This document shows, piece after piece, positions 43,526 to 52,485 of a stretch of DNA of 64,000 bases; the stretch's first letter is position 1; every line of letters begins with the position of its first letter. Source of the DNA: Streptomyces qinglanensis. GTDB lineage: Bacteria; Actinomycetota; Actinomycetes; Streptomycetales; Streptomycetaceae. The stretch lies in assembly GCF_900111245.1 (NCBI RefSeq), contig NZ_FOGO01000006.1:124001-188000 (forward strand). The letters are read 5' to 3'. The notes under the pieces are model-generated. The model had not been told where the DNA came from, ran no database searches, and saw only the letters and a program-made list of their open reading frames with translations. The translations under genes and the position numbers were made by a program.

Positions 43526-44586
43526 CAGCTCTTGCCTCCCGAGCTCTTGCCTCCCGGTTTCGGCGGCCGGCAGTCGTTCTCGGGCGGGGTGCCGGGGGGC
43601 AGGTACCGCGCGGGGACGAGACCGCACAGATAGCTGTCGAACCAGCGGCCGTTGCCGAGGGTGTTGCCGATGAGGCGGTAGTAGGGGCCGGCGACCTTGA
43701 GCGCCGCGTCCAGCCGGTTGCGGTTCTTGTGCAGGACGTCGGTGACCCGGTCCAGGGCGCGCAGGGTGGGGCCCAGTTGCTTGTTGTTGTCGTCGACGAG
43801 TCCGGTCAGTTCGGTGCCCAGGTCGCGGGTCCCGGTGAAGAGCCGGTGGAGGGCGGCGCGGCGGGCGCGGACCTCGGCCAGCAGTTGGTTGCCGTCCCGC
43901 AGCAGCGTGCTGAAGTCCGCGCGGCGCTCCTTGAGGGTGCGGGTCAGCTTCTTGCTGCCGCGCAGCAGTTGGGCCAGTTCCGTGTCCCGCGACGAGAGGG
44001 TGCGGGAGAGCGCGGAGAGTCCCTCGGCGGCTCCGTGTACGTCCTCGGGGGTGTTCTCGAAGGTGTCGGAGACGGCCTGGAAGCTCTTGGCCAGCTTCTC
44101 GGAGTCGATCTCCTCGAAGGTGCGGCCGAGCCCGGTGAACGCCTGGGTGACGTCGTAGGGAGAGGTGGTGCGGCTGGTGGGGATGCGCCGGCCGGGGTCC
44201 TGGCGGCCGGTGCCGAGCGGGTCGAGGGCCAGGAACTTCTCCCCGAGCAGGGTGCGGATGCTGATGGCGGCGCGGCTGGCGTTGCCCACCCAGGTGTCCT
44301 CGACCTCGAAGTCGACGGCGACCTTGGCACCGTCGAGCGCGACGGCGGAGACCTCGCCGACCTTCACGCCCGCGACCCGTACCTCGTTCCCGGCCCGCAG
44401 CCCGGCCGCCTCGGTGAACTCGGCGGTGTAGGTGGTGCCGCCGCCGATGAGCGGCAGGTCGTCGGCGCGGTAGACGGCGGTGCCCAGCAGGGCGAGGACG
44501 AGGAACCCGACCAGGCAGACGGCGATCGGGTTGCGCTGCGCCATCGGCTTGAGGCGGGGCGTCCTGCGTCCCGTGCGGCCGCTCAT
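43525..44586 (-). CDS. mceC: MCE-family protein MceC
   Basis: A 353-residue MCE protein. An anchor helix at about residues 19-38 (IAVCLVGFLVLALLGTAVY) precedes the MCE domain (RAGNEVRVAGVKVGEVSAV, RTLLGEKFLAL). A helical region and a C-terminal SYLCGLVPARYL ... NDCRPP pair of cysteines follow, found in many MceA-C proteins and probably forming a disulfide. The ATG overlaps the mceB stop. Confidence 0.88.
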   Translation of the reverse strand: MSGRTGRRTPRLKPMAQRNPIAVCLVGFLVLALLGTAVYRADDLPLIGGGTTYTAEFTEAAGLRAGNEVRVAGVKVGEVSAVALDGAKVAVDFEVEDTWVGNASRAAISIRTLLGEKFLALDPLGTGRQDPGRRIPTSRTTSPYDVTQAFTGLGRTFEEIDSEKLAKSFQAVSDTFENTPEDVHGAAEGLSALSRTLSSRDTELAQLLRGSKKLTRTLKERRADFSTLLRDGNQLLAEVRARRAALHRLFTGTRDLGTELTGLVDDNNKQLGPTLRALDRVTDVLHKNRNRLDAALKVAGPYYRLIGNTLGNGRWFDSYLCGLVPARYLPPGTPPENDCRPPKPGGKSSGGKS

Positions 44587-45614
44587 GACCGGCACCTCGA
44601 CTGGGTGACGGCGATGCCGGTGGGTGGTTCGCTGCCGTCGGCCATGGTCAGTCCGCTCGTCCTCGCTTCGCACAGGTAGGTGTTGAACCAGGAGCCGTAG
44701 GACGCGAGCCGGGCGAGCGTCCTCATCTTCTCCGGCGAGGTGCGCAGGAACGTCTCGAACTGGGGTGTGCCCTTGTCGAGTTGTCGGGAGAGCCGGCCCA
44801 ACTGGCGGATGTCCTTCTTCAGCGGCGCCCGGCCCTCCTCCAGCAGTCCCGCCGTGGTGGTGGCCAGTCCGCCCATGGCGGTGACCGCGTCGCCCAGCGG
44901 CTCGCGGTCCCCGGCGAAGCCGGAGACCAGGTCGCGCAGGCTGGTGATGAGCTCGTTGAAGCCCTTCTCCCTGGTGTTGACCGTCTTGAGCACCGAGTTC
45001 AGGTTCTTGATCAGTGAGCCGATGACCTTGTCGCGCCGGGCGAGGGTGGTGGTCAGCGAGCTGATGTGGCCGACCAGCGAGGTGACGGTGCCGCCCTCGC
45101 CCTGGAGGACGCTGACGATCTCTCCGGCGAGCTGGTTGGTGTCCTCGGGCGAGAGCCCCTGGAAGAGCGGCTTGAACCCGTTGAAGAGCTGGGTGAGGTC
45201 GAGCGCCGGTGTGGTGCGGCTGAGCGGAATGGTGCCGCCCGCGGCCAGGGTGCGCCCGACGGGTCCGCTGCCGCGCTTCAGATCCACGTACCGCTGCCCG
45301 ACCATGTTGAGGTACTTCACGGAGGCGTGTGCCGAGGCGGGCACGGCGCGGCCCTTCTCCACGGAGAACCGCACCTCGGCGATCCGGTGGTCGACGACGC
45401 CGATCTCCTCGACCTTGCCGACCCGCACCCCGGCGATCCGTACGCTGTCGCCCTCCACCAGACCGGTCACATCGGTGAACCGGGCACGGTAGGAGTCGGT
45501 CTCGCCCACCCCTGTGTCGGAGATGCTGAGTGCGAGCACGGCGGTGGCGAGGGAGGTCACCAGGATGAAGACGAGCGATTTGACGAGCGGCCCGGCGAGG
45601 GAGGCGCGTTTCAC
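44583..45614 (-). CDS. mceB: MCE-family protein MceB
   Basis: A 343-residue MCE protein. The signal-anchor is LVKSLVFILVTSLATAVLAL, the MCE domain includes EGDSVRIAGVRVGKVEEIG and KYLNMVGQRYVDL, and the C-terminus has the SWFNTYLCEA ... QSRCRS cysteine pair. GTG is the start, overlapping the mceA stop. It forms part of the predicted lipid-transport conduit. Confidence 0.88.
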   Translation of the reverse strand: MKRASLAGPLVKSLVFILVTSLATAVLALSISDTGVGETDSYRARFTDVTGLVEGDSVRIAGVRVGKVEEIGVVDHRIAEVRFSVEKGRAVPASAHASVKYLNMVGQRYVDLKRGSGPVGRTLAAGGTIPLSRTTPALDLTQLFNGFKPLFQGLSPEDTNQLAGEIVSVLQGEGGTVTSLVGHISSLTTTLARRDKVIGSLIKNLNSVLKTVNTREKGFNELITSLRDLVSGFAGDREPLGDAVTAMGGLATTTAGLLEEGRAPLKKDIRQLGRLSRQLDKGTPQFETFLRTSPEKMRTLARLASYGSWFNTYLCEARTSGLTMADGSEPPTGIAVTQSRCRS

Positions 45615-46879
45615 TTGAGTCTCACCTCCGTACCGCGCAGGGTGGGCCCGACCAGGACGCTGCTCCAGTCCGGCAGCTCCTCCGACGGTGCCAGCACCTC
45701 GTTGATGAGCTGGTTCTCCTGTGGCGAATTGGGCATCCCGGCACCGCCCCGTGCATCGGCGACGGTGGCGCCCGCACCGGCCGGTCCGGTGCGCTTCTCC
45801 CCGGCGGCGGTGCCGTCCGCCGGACCGAGGTAGGGGGCCGAGTAGCAGCGGGGGCCCTGGCCGGCCTCCCCGCCGTAGGCGGGGGCGTCCTCGCCGGGCC
45901 GGTAGGCGCCGCGGGAGCGGGTGACCTCCAGGTCGACGTGCAGCCCCGGACGGTCGCTGCCCTTGCCCAGCGCCTGGTCCATCACCGGTACGAAGTTGGC
46001 GAGGGTGCGCAGCGTGCAGGGGAAGGACGGGGACCGGGCGGCCAGGATCCGCAGCGTGGGGCGGCTCGCTCCGGCCAGCCGGATGATGTTCTCCCGGTTC
46101 GCCCGCAGGAACCCGGTCAGTTCGCGCGCGGTGCCGGTGGTGGTGCCGTAGGCGGTGGCCAGGTCCTCTGCCTTCTCCGCGAGGGTGCTGCTGGTGGTGG
46201 CGAAGTCGGAGAGCGCGTCGAGCACCCCGGGCGCGGTGTCGGCGTACAAGTTGCTGACCTTCACCAGCTCCTTGATGTCCTGGTTGAGGGCCGGGAGGTG
46301 GGGGTTGAGCTTCTTCAGATAGCGGTCCAGCGCGACGAGGTTGTCCCCGAGCCTGCTGCCGCGGCCCTCCAGCGCCTGGGAGACGGCGGTCAGGGTGGCC
46401 GCGAGCTTCTGCGGCTGCACCGCGGTGAGGGTGGGCAGCAGGTGGTCCAGGACCTGCTCCAGTTCGATGGCGTTGCGGCTGCGGTCCGGCGGGACGGTGG
46501 CCCCGGCCTCGATCGGCCGGGGCGCCGGGTTCCGGGGCGGGACGAGCGCGACGTAGCGCTGGCCGAAGACGGTGGTGGGCAGCATCTGGGCGCGTACGTC
46601 GGCGGGGATGTGCGCGAGCTTGTCGGGCTGCAGCGCGACCCGCAGCCGGGCGCCCTTGCCGTCCGAGGTGATCTCCCGCACCTGTCCGACCACCACGCCG
46701 CGCAGCTTCACATCGGTGTTGACGTGCATCTCGTGCCCCGCGTGCGAGGTCTCCACGGTGATCTCGGCCGCGTCGGTGAACTGCTTGTCGTAGACGGCCA
46801 CCGAGAGCCAGATCAGCAGCGCGGGGACGAGCAGCAGGGCCACCCCTGCCAGTCTGCGGCGCGGTGCGGCGGCGCTCAT
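45611..46879 (-). CDS. mceA: MCE-family protein MceA
   Basis: A 422-residue MCE protein, first of six. The anchor helix is VALLLVPALLIWLSVAVY. The MCE domain, about residues 36-115, includes HVNTDVKLRGVVVGQVREI and TTVFGQRYVALVPP. A helical region is followed by a C-terminal tail with the RCYSAPYLG segment and a low-complexity Gly/Pro/Ala end. The ATG overlaps the YrbEB stop, so the permease-MCE junction is translationally coupled. Confidence 0.88.
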   Translation of the reverse strand: MSAAAPRRRLAGVALLLVPALLIWLSVAVYDKQFTDAAEITVETSHAGHEMHVNTDVKLRGVVVGQVREITSDGKGARLRVALQPDKLAHIPADVRAQMLPTTVFGQRYVALVPPRNPAPRPIEAGATVPPDRSRNAIELEQVLDHLLPTLTAVQPQKLAATLTAVSQALEGRGSRLGDNLVALDRYLKKLNPHLPALNQDIKELVKVSNLYADTAPGVLDALSDFATTSSTLAEKAEDLATAYGTTTGTARELTGFLRANRENIIRLAGASRPTLRILAARSPSFPCTLRTLANFVPVMDQALGKGSDRPGLHVDLEVTRSRGAYRPGEDAPAYGGEAGQGPRCYSAPYLGPADGTAAGEKRTGPAGAGATVADARGGAGMPNSPQENQLINEVLAPSEELPDWSSVLVGPTLRGTEVRLK

Positions 46880-47697
46880 CCGGCCACCTTCACGGTGGTG
46901 GTGGCGCCCCACAGGGCGAGGCTGAGGAAGAAGTCGGTGACGCTGATCAGCACGATCGCGTTGCGCACCGAGCGGCCCACCGCGATGCCGACACCCGCGG
47001 GACCGCCGGTGGCGCGGTAGCCGTAGTAGCAGTGGGTGAGGATCACCATGACGCTGAAGACGAAGACCTTCAGGAACGAGAGCAGCACGTCGGTCGGGGA
47101 GAGGAACAGCCCGAAGTAGTGGTCGTAGGTGCCCGCCGACTGGCCGTTGTGGAAGACGGTGATGAACCTGGAGGAGAGGTAGGAGCTGAGCAGGCCGATG
47201 CCGTAGAGCGGGATGATGCCGACGACTCCGGCGATGATGCGGGTGGTGACGAGGTAGGGCATGGAGCGGATGCCCATGCTGTCGAGTGCGTCGATCTCCT
47301 CGTTGATCCGCATGGCGCCCAGTTGCGCGGTGAACCCGGCTCCCAGGGTGGCCGACAGCGCCAGGCCCGCGACCAGGGGCGCGATCTCCCGGGTGTTGAA
47401 GTAGGCGGAGATGAAGCCGGTGAAGGCTTCGGTGCCGATCTGGTCGAGTGCCGCGTAGCCCTGCAGGCCGACCACGGTGCCGGTGAAGAGGGTCATCGCG
47501 ATCATCACGCCGACGGTGCCGCCGATCACGCCCAGTCCCCCGCTGCCGAACGCCACCTGGGCGAGCAGGCGCTGGACCTCGCGCGAGTAGCGCAGGAGGG
47601 TCTTGGGGACCCACAGCAGCGCGCGGAGGTAGAAGAGCAGTTGGTCGCCGGGTTCGTCGAGCCAGCCGAAGAGGCGTCCGGTGGCGGGGCGGGCCAT
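46876..47697 (-). CDS. yrbEB: MCE-system permease YrbEB (MlaE family)
   Basis: A 273-residue integral membrane protein of the MlaE/YrbE family with about five predicted helices. The coupling segment that contacts the ATPase is NEEIDALDSMGIRSMPYLV, whose E-x-x-D-A-L-x-x-M-G pattern defines the family. It pairs with YrbEA to form the membrane part of the ABC-type lipid importer. It lies 3 bp downstream of YrbEA, and its stop overlaps the mceA start. Confidence 0.9.
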   Translation of the reverse strand: MARPATGRLFGWLDEPGDQLLFYLRALLWVPKTLLRYSREVQRLLAQVAFGSGGLGVIGGTVGVMIAMTLFTGTVVGLQGYAALDQIGTEAFTGFISAYFNTREIAPLVAGLALSATLGAGFTAQLGAMRINEEIDALDSMGIRSMPYLVTTRIIAGVVGIIPLYGIGLLSSYLSSRFITVFHNGQSAGTYDHYFGLFLSPTDVLLSFLKVFVFSVMVILTHCYYGYRATGGPAGVGIAVGRSVRNAIVLISVTDFFLSLALWGATTTVKVAG

Positions 47698-47700
47698 GGC

Positions 47701-48555
47701 TCACACCCCCTTCGGCGGGACGAGCTGGAGGTAGATGCCGGTGAGGACCATGTTGACGAAGAAGAGGAGGAGGAAGGTGATGACGACGGACTGGTTGACG
47801 GCGTCCCCGACACCCTTGGGGCCGCCGCGCGGGTTGAGCCCCCGGTAGGAGGCGACGATCCCGGCGATGAACCCGAAGATCAGGGCCTTGGTCTCGCTGA
47901 TGTAGAGGTCCGGAAGCTGCGCGAGCGCCGAGAAGCCGGCGAGGTAGGCACCCGGGGTGCCGTCCTGGAGGACGACGTTGAAGAAGTAGCCGCCGAGGGT
48001 GCCGACCACCGAGACCATGCCGTTGAGCAGCACCGCCACGCAGACGGTCGCCAGCACGCGGGGCACCACCAGCCGCTGGATGGGCGAGACGCCCATCACC
48101 TCCATCGCGTCCAGCTCCTCGCGGATGGTGCGGGAGCCGAGGTCGGCGCAGATCGCCGAGCCGGCCGCCCCGGAGATCAGCAGGGCGACGATCAGCGGGC
48201 TGGCCTGCTGGATGTTGACCAGCACACTGGCCGCGCCGGTGAAGGACTGGGCGCTGATCTGGCTGGTCAGCGAGCCGACCTGGAGGGCGATGACGGCGCC
48301 GAACGGGATCGAGACCAGTGCGGCGGGCAGGATGGTGACGCTCGCGATGAACCAGAACTGCTCGACGAACTCCCGGAACTGGAAGGGCCGCCGGAAGACC
48401 GCGCGGAGCACGGTGAGCGACAGCGCGAACAGTCTGCCGGGCTCCCGCAGGAAGCCGAGGCCCGGTACGGGTGTCCTGGCGGCGGGCGGGGCCGCGGGCG
48501 ACGGCTCCCCGGGTCTCTCGCCGGCGGGCTGCGGAGTGTGCTCGGTCGCCGTCAT
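47701..48555 (-). CDS. yrbEA: MCE-system permease YrbEA (MlaE family)
   Basis: A 284-residue MlaE-family permease. It has a Pro-rich cytoplasmic N-terminus of about 35 residues, several membrane helices and the coupling motif REELDAMEVMGVSPIQRLV. Its ATG overlaps the stop of the ATPase gene. YrbEA and YrbEB together would form the inner-membrane heterodimer of the MCE importer. Confidence 0.9.
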   Translation of the reverse strand: MTATEHTPQPAGERPGEPSPAAPPAARTPVPGLGFLREPGRLFALSLTVLRAVFRRPFQFREFVEQFWFIASVTILPAALVSIPFGAVIALQVGSLTSQISAQSFTGAASVLVNIQQASPLIVALLISGAAGSAICADLGSRTIREELDAMEVMGVSPIQRLVVPRVLATVCVAVLLNGMVSVVGTLGGYFFNVVLQDGTPGAYLAGFSALAQLPDLYISETKALIFGFIAGIVASYRGLNPRGGPKGVGDAVNQSVVITFLLLFFVNMVLTGIYLQLVPPKGV

Positions 48556-49646
48556 GACCGCTCCTTCGGCTCCGCCTCGGCCCCCACCGGGTGCGCGCGG
48601 CCGGCGGCGAGGGTCGGCGCCTGCGGATCGGCGGCGTCCCGGCGTGCGGTGCTGGTGCGCCGCGGCAGCGGCGCCCGGTCCTGCGCCAGGTCGGCCTCGA
48701 CCGCGTGGCGCGCGGCCGGCGGCAGGTCGTCGAGCAGGCCCCGCACCCGCTCCCGGCGGCGCCGCACGGCCTGCCGCTCGGGCAGCCCGGGGGTGGGTTC
48801 GAGCTGCGGGACGAGCTTCCGCGGCACGGCGTTCAGCGGTCCGGGGGCCGGCGCCTCGGCCTCCCGCGCGAGGGCGGCCGCGTCCTTCTCCTCGGACATC
48901 CCGATGGGCCCGCTCCGGCTGCCGCTGAGGAACTGCGCGACGACCGGTTCCTCGCTGGTCAGCAACACCTCCCGGGGCCCGAAGGTGACCAGGCGGCGGC
49001 GGAAGAGCATCCCCATGTTGTCGGGGACCGTCGCCGCGATGTCGAGGTTGTGGGTGACGATCAGCATCGTCGCGTCGATCTGCGCGTTGAGGTCGATCAG
49101 GAGCTGGGAGGTGAAGGCGGTGCGGACGGGGTCGAGCCCGGAGTCGGGCTCGTCGCAGAGGATGATCTGCGGATCGAGCACCAGGGCCCGGGCGAGGCCG
49201 GCGCGTTTGCGCATCCCGCCGGATATCTCGCCCGGCAGCTTGCCCTCGTCGCCGATCAGCCCCACCATCTCCAGCCGCTCCATGACGACGCGGCGAATCT
49301 CGGACTCCTTCTTCCGGGTGTGCTCGCGCAGCGGGAAGGCGATGTTGTCGAACAGGTTCATCGAGCCGAACAGCGCCCCGTCCTGGAACATCAGCCCGAA
49401 TGTCTTGCGCGCCTCGTACACGTCGCGCTCCCGGCTGCGCACCATGTCGACGCCGTCGACCAGCACGCTGCCCTGCTCGGGTTCCACCAGTCCGATCAGC
49501 GACTTGAGGAAGACGGTCTTGCCCGTGCCGGAGGGCCCCAGCATGACGCTGACCTCCCCGGCGGGCAGGGTCAGCGTGATGTCCTGCCAGATGTTCCTGG
49601 TGCCGTAGGACTTGGTCAGCCCCCGGACGGCTACTTCGATGCCCAT
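48552..49646 (-). CDS. mkl: MCE-system ABC ATPase (MceG/Mkl type)
   Basis: A 364-residue ATPase. Walker A is GPSGTGKT, the signature is ISGGMRKRAGLARAL and Walker B is IILCDEPDSGLD. The N-terminal 240 residues form the nucleotide-binding domain, close to MlaF and Mkl. The C-terminal 110 residues are an Ala/Pro/Arg-rich extension as in Mkl/MceG. Unlike in mycobacteria, where the shared ATPase gene is usually unlinked, it is here the first component gene of the operon. The ATG is at 49646, with a GGAGGGGG ribosome-binding site. Confidence 0.9.
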   Translation of the reverse strand: MGIEVAVRGLTKSYGTRNIWQDITLTLPAGEVSVMLGPSGTGKTVFLKSLIGLVEPEQGSVLVDGVDMVRSRERDVYEARKTFGLMFQDGALFGSMNLFDNIAFPLREHTRKKESEIRRVVMERLEMVGLIGDEGKLPGEISGGMRKRAGLARALVLDPQIILCDEPDSGLDPVRTAFTSQLLIDLNAQIDATMLIVTHNLDIAATVPDNMGMLFRRRLVTFGPREVLLTSEEPVVAQFLSGSRSGPIGMSEEKDAAALAREAEAPAPGPLNAVPRKLVPQLEPTPGLPERQAVRRRRERVRGLLDDLPPAARHAVEADLAQDRAPLPRRTSTARRDAADPQAPTLAAGRAHPVGAEAEPKERS

Positions 49647-49683
49647 CCCCGTGCCCCCTCCCGGTGCGGTGTTCTGCGCGGCG

Positions 49684-51219
49684 TCACTTCGGCAGCTCCG
49701 GGACCTTGGGCGGGGCGACACAGCCCAGGCCGCCGGGCCGCATCAGGCAGGGGGGTCCCTGGACCAGCTTGAGATAGTTGCCGCCGCCGGAGAGGGAGGC
49801 GGTGAAGAGCGGATCGAGGTCCTCGCCGCCGGTTCCGCAGCCGGTGAAGGGCGGGATCTCGAACTTCGCCCGCAGGATGCCGCCCTTGAGCACCTCGTAC
49901 TCGGGCTGCTTGCCCTGGAGCTCCAGCTCGACGGGCCGGGCGGTGCGGCAGCGCGGCCCCACGTCCAGCGGCACCCCGTTGACCTTCACGTCGTGCATCC
50001 GCAGGGTCTGGCTCAGGTAGATGGTGGCGTAGTTCGGCGCGGAGGAGCCGCGCTGCACCGTGACGATGGTCATCGGCGAGCTGGTGAACTCGATCCCGGC
50101 GGAGACCGGCATGAAGTCGAAGTCCAGGAAGGTCGCCCTGGCGTCCGGCAGGTCGAGCTCGCCCAGGTGGCGGAGCTGGTTGTAGCCCGGACCGACCGCC
50201 CACTCCTTCTGGATGAGCAGGTTCGCCGTGGTCGCACCGTCCCGCGGGTCGTTGATCACCATGGCGCCCCGCAGTTTGTACACGTTGGACACGGCCACCG
50301 GGACGGCACACCAATGGATTCCTCCGATCGGACTCTCCCGTACGGGGATGCCGGGGGGAGGCTCCGGCAGTTTGGAGCGGTCCAGCTCGCCGGTGGGCCG
50401 CTCCTGTTCGCAGGGTCTGGCGGGCGGGAGCTGCGCCGTGCCGACATCGAGGCCGCTGCTGCGGCGCGCGGCGTCCTGCTCTTCCTCGGGCCGCTCGTGC
50501 GAGGCCGACGGGTCGGGCGCCCCGGACCCAGTGGGCGACGCCGAGCTTCCGGCGCCGTCGGCCGGACCGCCGATCCGCACCGTGGCCAGCAGCAGATCCT
50601 GCCTCTCCGCGGGGCGGCAGCCGATCCGCACCGGAGCGGTGGCCGGCGGCGTGGCGGGCTTCTCGCCGGTGGGCTGCTCGGTGGCGGGCTGCTCGGTGGC
50701 AGGCGCGGCGGGCGTGATGTCGAGCGCGAGCGCTCCGGCGGTGAAGCCGAGTTCTCCCCCGCGGGCCGCCGTCACCGGCGGCACGGTGCCGCGGTGGGCG
50801 AGGGAGAGATCCTGCTCGGCGGGGACGGGGGTGGCGCCGGCCCGCAGCCCGTCCCACCGCGCGTCGGCCGAGCTGCCGCCCTGCGCCACCCCTACGGTCA
50901 GCTCGGCCTCCGAGGTCACCGACTCGGTCCCGGCCGGCAGCAGCTTCTCCAACGCCTGCTGCGGAAGGGCGACATCGGCGTGGAACGCACCGATCCGGAC
51001 GGGCTGCCCGGCGGTGGCCACCTCGGGGAACCGCCCGGAGAACTCGACCTCGATCTGCCGGGTACCGGAGGGGAACGCGCACTCGTAGTCGGCCGTGAGC
51101 CGTGTCCGTTGCTCCTGCGCCTGCGACCCGGCACCGGGCAGTACCCCGGCGACCAGCGCGAGGGCCCCCACGGCTGAGGCCCGCACGGTACGGCGGCGGG
51201 ATGTCGCGCTGGGCTTCAC
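49684..51219 (-). CDS. Secreted DUF6801-type protein upstream of the MCE operon
   Basis: A 511-residue exported protein. A signal peptide with SRRRTVRAS and an Ala-rich core is followed by a DUF6801-like beta domain from LTADYECAFPSGT to about residue 140 and a long Pro/Ala/Glu-rich linker (with TEQPATEQP repeats). The C-terminal domain from about residue 290 has conserved cysteines (RCRTARPVELEL, PFTGCGTG, PPCLMRP). GTG at 51219 is preferred, since GAGGAG lies 6 bp before it. The C-terminal domain resembles the secreted protein at 53883. It is 37 bp from the ATPase gene, so probably part of the MCE operon. Function unknown. Confidence 0.78.
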   Translation of the reverse strand: MKPSATSRRRTVRASAVGALALVAGVLPGAGSQAQEQRTRLTADYECAFPSGTRQIEVEFSGRFPEVATAGQPVRIGAFHADVALPQQALEKLLPAGTESVTSEAELTVGVAQGGSSADARWDGLRAGATPVPAEQDLSLAHRGTVPPVTAARGGELGFTAGALALDITPAAPATEQPATEQPTGEKPATPPATAPVRIGCRPAERQDLLLATVRIGGPADGAGSSASPTGSGAPDPSASHERPEEEQDAARRSSGLDVGTAQLPPARPCEQERPTGELDRSKLPEPPPGIPVRESPIGGIHWCAVPVAVSNVYKLRGAMVINDPRDGATTANLLIQKEWAVGPGYNQLRHLGELDLPDARATFLDFDFMPVSAGIEFTSSPMTIVTVQRGSSAPNYATIYLSQTLRMHDVKVNGVPLDVGPRCRTARPVELELQGKQPEYEVLKGGILRAKFEIPPFTGCGTGGEDLDPLFTASLSGGGNYLKLVQGPPCLMRPGGLGCVAPPKVPELPK

Positions 51220-51280
51220 GGGACTCCTCGGAGAGGGCCGCACCCGCCCCTGCCGGGGCGGGTGCGGCGGACGGCGGCGG

Positions 51281-51898
51281 TCAGTCGGCGGTGATCGTCT
51301 GCGCCGGGTCGGTGTCGTAGGCGGCGTTGAAGGTGGCGGAGTCGCCGGTGTTGATCAGCCCGAGGCAGTTGGCACTCGTGGCCTCCAGGTTGCCGCCGTT
51401 GATCACGAGCTGGTGGGTGGAGTTGTCGAAGTAGCCGGTCACGGTGGCGTCGGCGCCGCCCGGGCCCGCGAAGGAGGCGGTGCACAGCCCGTCCGGGTCC
51501 GAGATGGAGGCGGTGACGCCCGAGATCGAGCCGACCACCCGGTCCGGGTCGGCGGAGTCGACCGACTCGGCGTTGATGCTCAGCGGGCTGGAGACGGTGA
51601 CGTCGAAGCTGATCCCGGCCAGGGAGCAGCCGGAGAAGGTCAGCGAGTCGATGCTGCCGATGCCGGCACCCGCGTTGCCGGATCCGGTCTTCAGGCTGCC
51701 CGACGCGTCGGACGCGTCGCAGAAGAGGTCGGCGTTGGGTACGGACAGGGTGGGGTTGGCGGCGTTCGCCGAGAACGACCCGCCCGGGGTCACCGTCCAG
51801 GTCGCCGCGGACGTGGCGGCGGCGGAGGCGGCGGAGAATCCGAGGGCGGCGGTGGCGGCGACGGCCGCGACCGCTACTCGTCTGGTGAATTTGCGCAC
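51281..51898 (-). CDS. Small secreted protein, first gene of the MCE operon
   Basis: A 205-residue exported protein. A clear signal peptide (VAVAAVAATAALGFSAASAAA) is followed by a beta-rich mature domain of about 175 residues with four cysteines in DLFCDA, SGCSLAG, GLCTAS and ANCLGL, likely two disulfides. It starts at GTG, with GGAGGG at good distance. Position 61 bp before the DUF6801 gene suggests it heads the MCE transcription unit. Proteins of this sort accompany streptomycete mce loci, but I cannot name a function. An extracellular or wall-associated lipid-binding role is speculative. Confidence 0.75.
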   Translation of the reverse strand: MRKFTRRVAVAAVAATAALGFSAASAAATSAATWTVTPGGSFSANAANPTLSVPNADLFCDASDASGSLKTGSGNAGAGIGSIDSLTFSGCSLAGISFDVTVSSPLSINAESVDSADPDRVVGSISGVTASISDPDGLCTASFAGPGGADATVTGYFDNSTHQLVINGGNLEATSANCLGLINTGDSATFNAAYDTDPAQTITAD

Positions 51899-52485
51899 GT
51901 GACATTCCCTCCGTTGGATGTGGGATCCTGAAGAGCTGTACTCCGCACCGGGGCGACATTCTCAGCACAGCAATTACTCATCGCACGTAGCGCTGCGCCC
52001 GCCATTTCCGTATGCCCTGCTGGGCGGCGACAGAACAGGACGTTACGCACTGGTAACGCGGCCGTGCAATAGTTCGGACCAAGATGCGGCAGGGCGATTT
52101 CCGGCCGCTGGTTTTCTTGTCAACAACAGAGCATCCGGGGCGTTCCGGCCACCCGCGGCTCATCAACAGGTGCGCATTCTCGACCCCGCCCGGTGACGCG
52201 CGCCGCGCCAGGGTGGCAGCGTGGTGACTCCCGCGTGCATCCCGCGATCTTCCGCGTTCCGAGGGGGCTGCGCCCACGCGTCGGCTGGTCTATGGTCTGC
52301 GGTGCGCGAGCGCCGATGCCGTAGCCCCACCGGCTCGGGGTCACGGCCCGCGCGGCTCCGGAAGGCGGTACGCATCCCGTCGGAGCGCCCGCCGGCCGCA
52401 CCGGCCGTGTGCACACCGGACTCGTCCCCCACCTTGGCCGGTTGGCTTTCGTCCCGCTCCGAGGCCGACAGTGGAAGGTACGTCC
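51899..52485. other. Long divergent intergenic region upstream of the MCE operon and the PucR-like regulator
   Basis: A 587-bp stretch without a convincing gene. It holds the palindrome at 52041-52058 and, on the reverse strand, a TTGACA (complement of 52119-52124) that could be a -35. Leader RNAs for both directions are likely, but no riboswitch structure is recognised. Confidence 0.55.
52041..52058. promoter_or_regulatory. TTAC-N6-GTAA palindrome, copy 1 (MCE operon)
   Basis: CGTTAC and GTAACG (52041-52046, 52053-52058) form perfect 6-bp arms around GCACTG. It lies 142 bp before the start of the first MCE-operon gene. The same architecture recurs at 54710 and 54923. Confidence 0.65.

Noticed and set aside
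50640..50710. An internal repeat in the DUF6801-type gene
   Set aside because: It encodes the TEQPA-type linker, ordinary low-complexity sequence between domains.
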